A DNA stretch of 64,000 bases from Karalla daura (Eukaryota > Chordata > Actinopteri > Chaetodontiformes > Leiognathidae), in assembly GCA_029224185.1 (NCBI GenBank), contig CM055190.1, forward strand, positions 16,123,320 through 16,187,319, written 5' to 3'. The notes beneath the pieces are model-generated. The model did not search any database and was not told the DNA's origin. It was given only the letters and a program-made list of their open reading frames with translations. Every line of letters starts with the position of its first letter. The stretch's first letter is position 1. A program made the position numbers and the translations under genes. Of the stretch, positions 61,601 through 64,000 are shown piece after piece.

Positions 61601-64000
61601 CCAGCTCTAGACTCTTTAAAGCAGGCAGTATTAGTGTCTCCAGGCTAATGTTTTGAGGGCAATTGAGCCTTTTCCACATTACCCTCCTCCACCAGCTGCC
61701 CTTTGTCCCCACACTTCATCCCTCCACCTTCTTCAAGGCAGCTCACCCTTGACTTTTGTGCTGAACTTCAAAAGCTTGTGTGTGCTGATTGGAGGGTTAG
61801 GGCTGAGGGATGGGGACTACAGAGCTAAGGGGTGGAGGGAGGAGGGTGGGGGGGGGTAATATGTGGTGTGTGTGCCTGGTCGGCCCCTGCCTGTGCAGTG
61901 ACCCACCACTGGGGCCACAGCAGGCCCTCTTCCAGCCGGCCGGCCAGCAGCCTCAGCCATTGGCTGCTTGGAACTAATCCACCCTGCGGAGCCCTGTAAG
62001 GCCCCCTTTGTTCCCTCCTGCAGACTAGATCAGGATGGAGACAGACACTCCAGTCTTGACTGGCTATCAGTTTCACAGCCCGTGGCGATCCACATCCAGG
62101 CACAGGCCCAAGCTCGGCCGAGCCACCATCAAATTAAAGGTGGGTGAATAGTGGTGGGTGGTGGGGGTTGGAATGGGTGATGGTGGAAGGGGGAGGAGGG
62201 AGCAAAATTGTGTCACCTGAATTCCGTCACAGTTTGAACATGGTGAAAAGGTGGTCTGATGAGGAAAAGACCAAGCAGGAGGGAAGGAATATTGAAGGAG
62301 AGGATTTCAACAGGAGCTCTGCCTCTCGGTGAACAGAGCAGGATCTGAACAAGGCCATTATCTGGCTCCTAATTTGAACTCTGGCACAGCACTGAAGGGC
62401 TGCCTTTGTCTGGGATTAATGCGGAAAGCTCAGGATGCGATGTCAGAGGGAAATAATCAGCACGGGCCCTTCATAACGTTGGCTGCTTGTGCTCCTGGCC
62501 AGGGCCCCCCGGCTCATTTCTGTGGAGATGAAATCTATGACAAGCCCCTCAGTGAAGCTGAGAGCAGGCAACAGTCCAGTAACACCCACAGGCCTCGAGG
62601 CATCCTGTGACCCCCTTAGAAAAGTCACATTCACTTTGCTCTGGAGAAGGGAAAGAGAAGGCTGCAGGCGCTTCCAGCCCATGTGAAATGAAGAAATGTG
62701 AGGAGGTGAAAACGAAGTGAAAATAAGTTAAGATTCCTCCTCCGCCCCCTCTGCAATCACTCCAGAGGATGGACACGCTGCAACTTCACTTCATTATGTC
62801 CCTCTAATTAAACATGAACAGAACATTCAAAAAATGGGATAAAATAGAAACAACTCTGGCATAATGTATATTCATGTTTAGGTTGTATAACTGCATTTGG
62901 GAAAACCAGTTTGAGAGAGCAGCTTTTTTTTTTTGAAAGCGGCAGAAGGTCGCGGGCTAATACCCATCAGGGTAAAACATTCTGAAAGAGGTTGGCACTG
63001 CACTCAAGGACCAGAAGTAATGCTTTTATTTTGTTATTTATGCTTTTTTACCGGGTGCATTATTATGCTCCTCGGCAGCATATTGCTGCTAAGCGAAGGA
63101 TGTGAAGATGCAACTCGATAAGCAGGTTATTTAAATGACCAATTGACATTCAAAATTCAGTCCTATTTTAGATTCATCATATTTACAAATGAATATGTGG
63201 AATTTAAATGGTCGCCCTGTTGCCTGAAGGAAAATGTGACTTAGTACAGCAACTGTGCATGACTTCATGCATGACCCTGTGCCGGAGAAATACGATGCTC
63301 AAGCCGTTGCTTATGGAGCCTCAGCGAGGGGACAATACTTCATAACAGCGCAGTTCAGCTTAATTATGAACAGACGAGGCAAGTCACGTGGGCGTATGTC
63401 ACCACGCTGCCTGCAACACACACAGATATTTCCTAGCATCTATGTCACATTCAACTTCACTTGCTGGGAGTGGGTTATTAGACAGAGGCCTACACTTCTG
63501 AACAGGTTAAGCATGAAAAGGGTGTTTGGTATTAAGACCAAAATGGCTCTCAAATGGCCGCGGGGGGAAGGAAAGGCCAAAAAAAGAACCTCGTCTACAA
63601 AACAAACCCACCCCCTGGTGCTTCCAGAAAGGTATTGGCTCATGACTCTAATCGGGGAGATTTCAGATTTGTTCATCTTCATCCAGATTGGAGAAGAATG
63701 AACAAGAGAACAATGGTTCAGAGGGCTGCTCACTGCGTTGCCAACCCACCAGTGCACTTCACAGCTCCCTCGGCAGCACACAACCTCAGTTTAGGATACA
63801 CGCAATCAGCACAATGAGGATGTCAAACAGGGGGTGGATTAGCATTCACACCTAAACATGAAACTAATTGAAGGCAATGCAAGATGCCATTCTTTCCCGG
63901 GATCCCTGCTGGGTCGAATGGATGGTAAAAATATCAGAAATCAGGATCATGAAAACCTGTTAAGTGTCTCGTCACCACAACTCCAGAGAAGTCTTTAAGC

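Larger units (their letters stand above)
42201..64000 (-). other. presumed last intron of taf4-like gene (at least 21.8 kb)
   Basis: The - strand acceptor at 42201-42202 implies that the preceding exon lies at higher coordinates. I looked for the basic GPRKKRK block and other conserved TAF4 C-terminal segments on the - strand and recognised none before the window ends. The region contains two SINE-like copies, several microsatellites, GC-richer stretches near 47.0-47.6, 54.2-54.5 and 57.6-57.9 kb, and AT-rich TAAT-rich blocks. A short exon could have been missed by eye, and other genes could nest here. Confidence 0.45.

Noticed and set aside
1..64000. CRISPR arrays, tRNA/rRNA genes, operons, retroviral or other novel systems
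   Set aside because: No regularly spaced direct repeats, no complete tRNA gene (only a B-box-like piece of a SINE), no rRNA, and no retroviral genes were found. All structure seen fits an ordinary teleost gene neighbourhood.

Overview
This window looks like vertebrate, almost certainly teleost, genomic DNA. The evidence is spliced genes with GT-AG introns of 2.5-9 kb, long untranslated and intergenic stretches, many CA/TG, CT and homopolymer tracts, and interspersed repeats of types familiar from fish: a folded-back Tc1-like MITE and fragments of a tRNA-headed SINE-like family. I see no prokaryotic, viral, CRISPR or cassette-like content. Nearly all long open frames here are chance or low-complexity frames, not genes.

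Two genes can be supported. (1) kctd15 on the + strand: a 5' exon ending at 10722, four coding exons (13238-13413, 19707-19851, 25599-25904, 34976-35134) and a 3' UTR of about 3.4 kb with a poly(A) signal at 38478-38483. The four exons join in frame to a complete 257-residue BTB/KCTD protein. It matches KCTD15 rather than KCTD1 at every diagnostic position I could compare from memory. A weaker in-frame ATG at the very end of exon 1 would add seven residues. (2) The last coding exon of a TAF4-family TFIID subunit on the - strand (42027-42200), with a 3' UTR running to about 39.15 kb. The two genes are tail to tail with about 0.65 kb between their likely ends.

Layout: 1-9.7 kb is upstream intergenic DNA with SINE-like fragments, a C32 tract and no recognisable gene. 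From 9.76 to 10.72 kb lie the likely promoter and 5' exon of kctd15. The kctd15 body and introns occupy 10.7-35.1 kb, its 3' UTR 35.1-38.5 kb, and the short convergent gap 38.5-39.15 kb. The taf4-like 3' UTR, which carries the Tc1-derived MITE, and terminal exon occupy 39.15-42.2 kb. From 42.2 to 64 kb is probably the last intron of the taf4-like gene; no other TAF4 exon was recognised there. It contains AT-rich, homeodomain-site-like blocks that may be regulatory.

Functionally the genes are independent. KCTD15 is a BTB protein known to inhibit AP-2 transcription factors and restrain neural-crest formation. TAF4 is a core TFIID/histone-fold subunit. The most interesting observation is that this KCTD15-TAF4 tail-to-tail pair mirrors the KCTD1-TAF4B pair on human 18q11, which suggests an ancient duplicated block. 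I found no convincing novel biological system.
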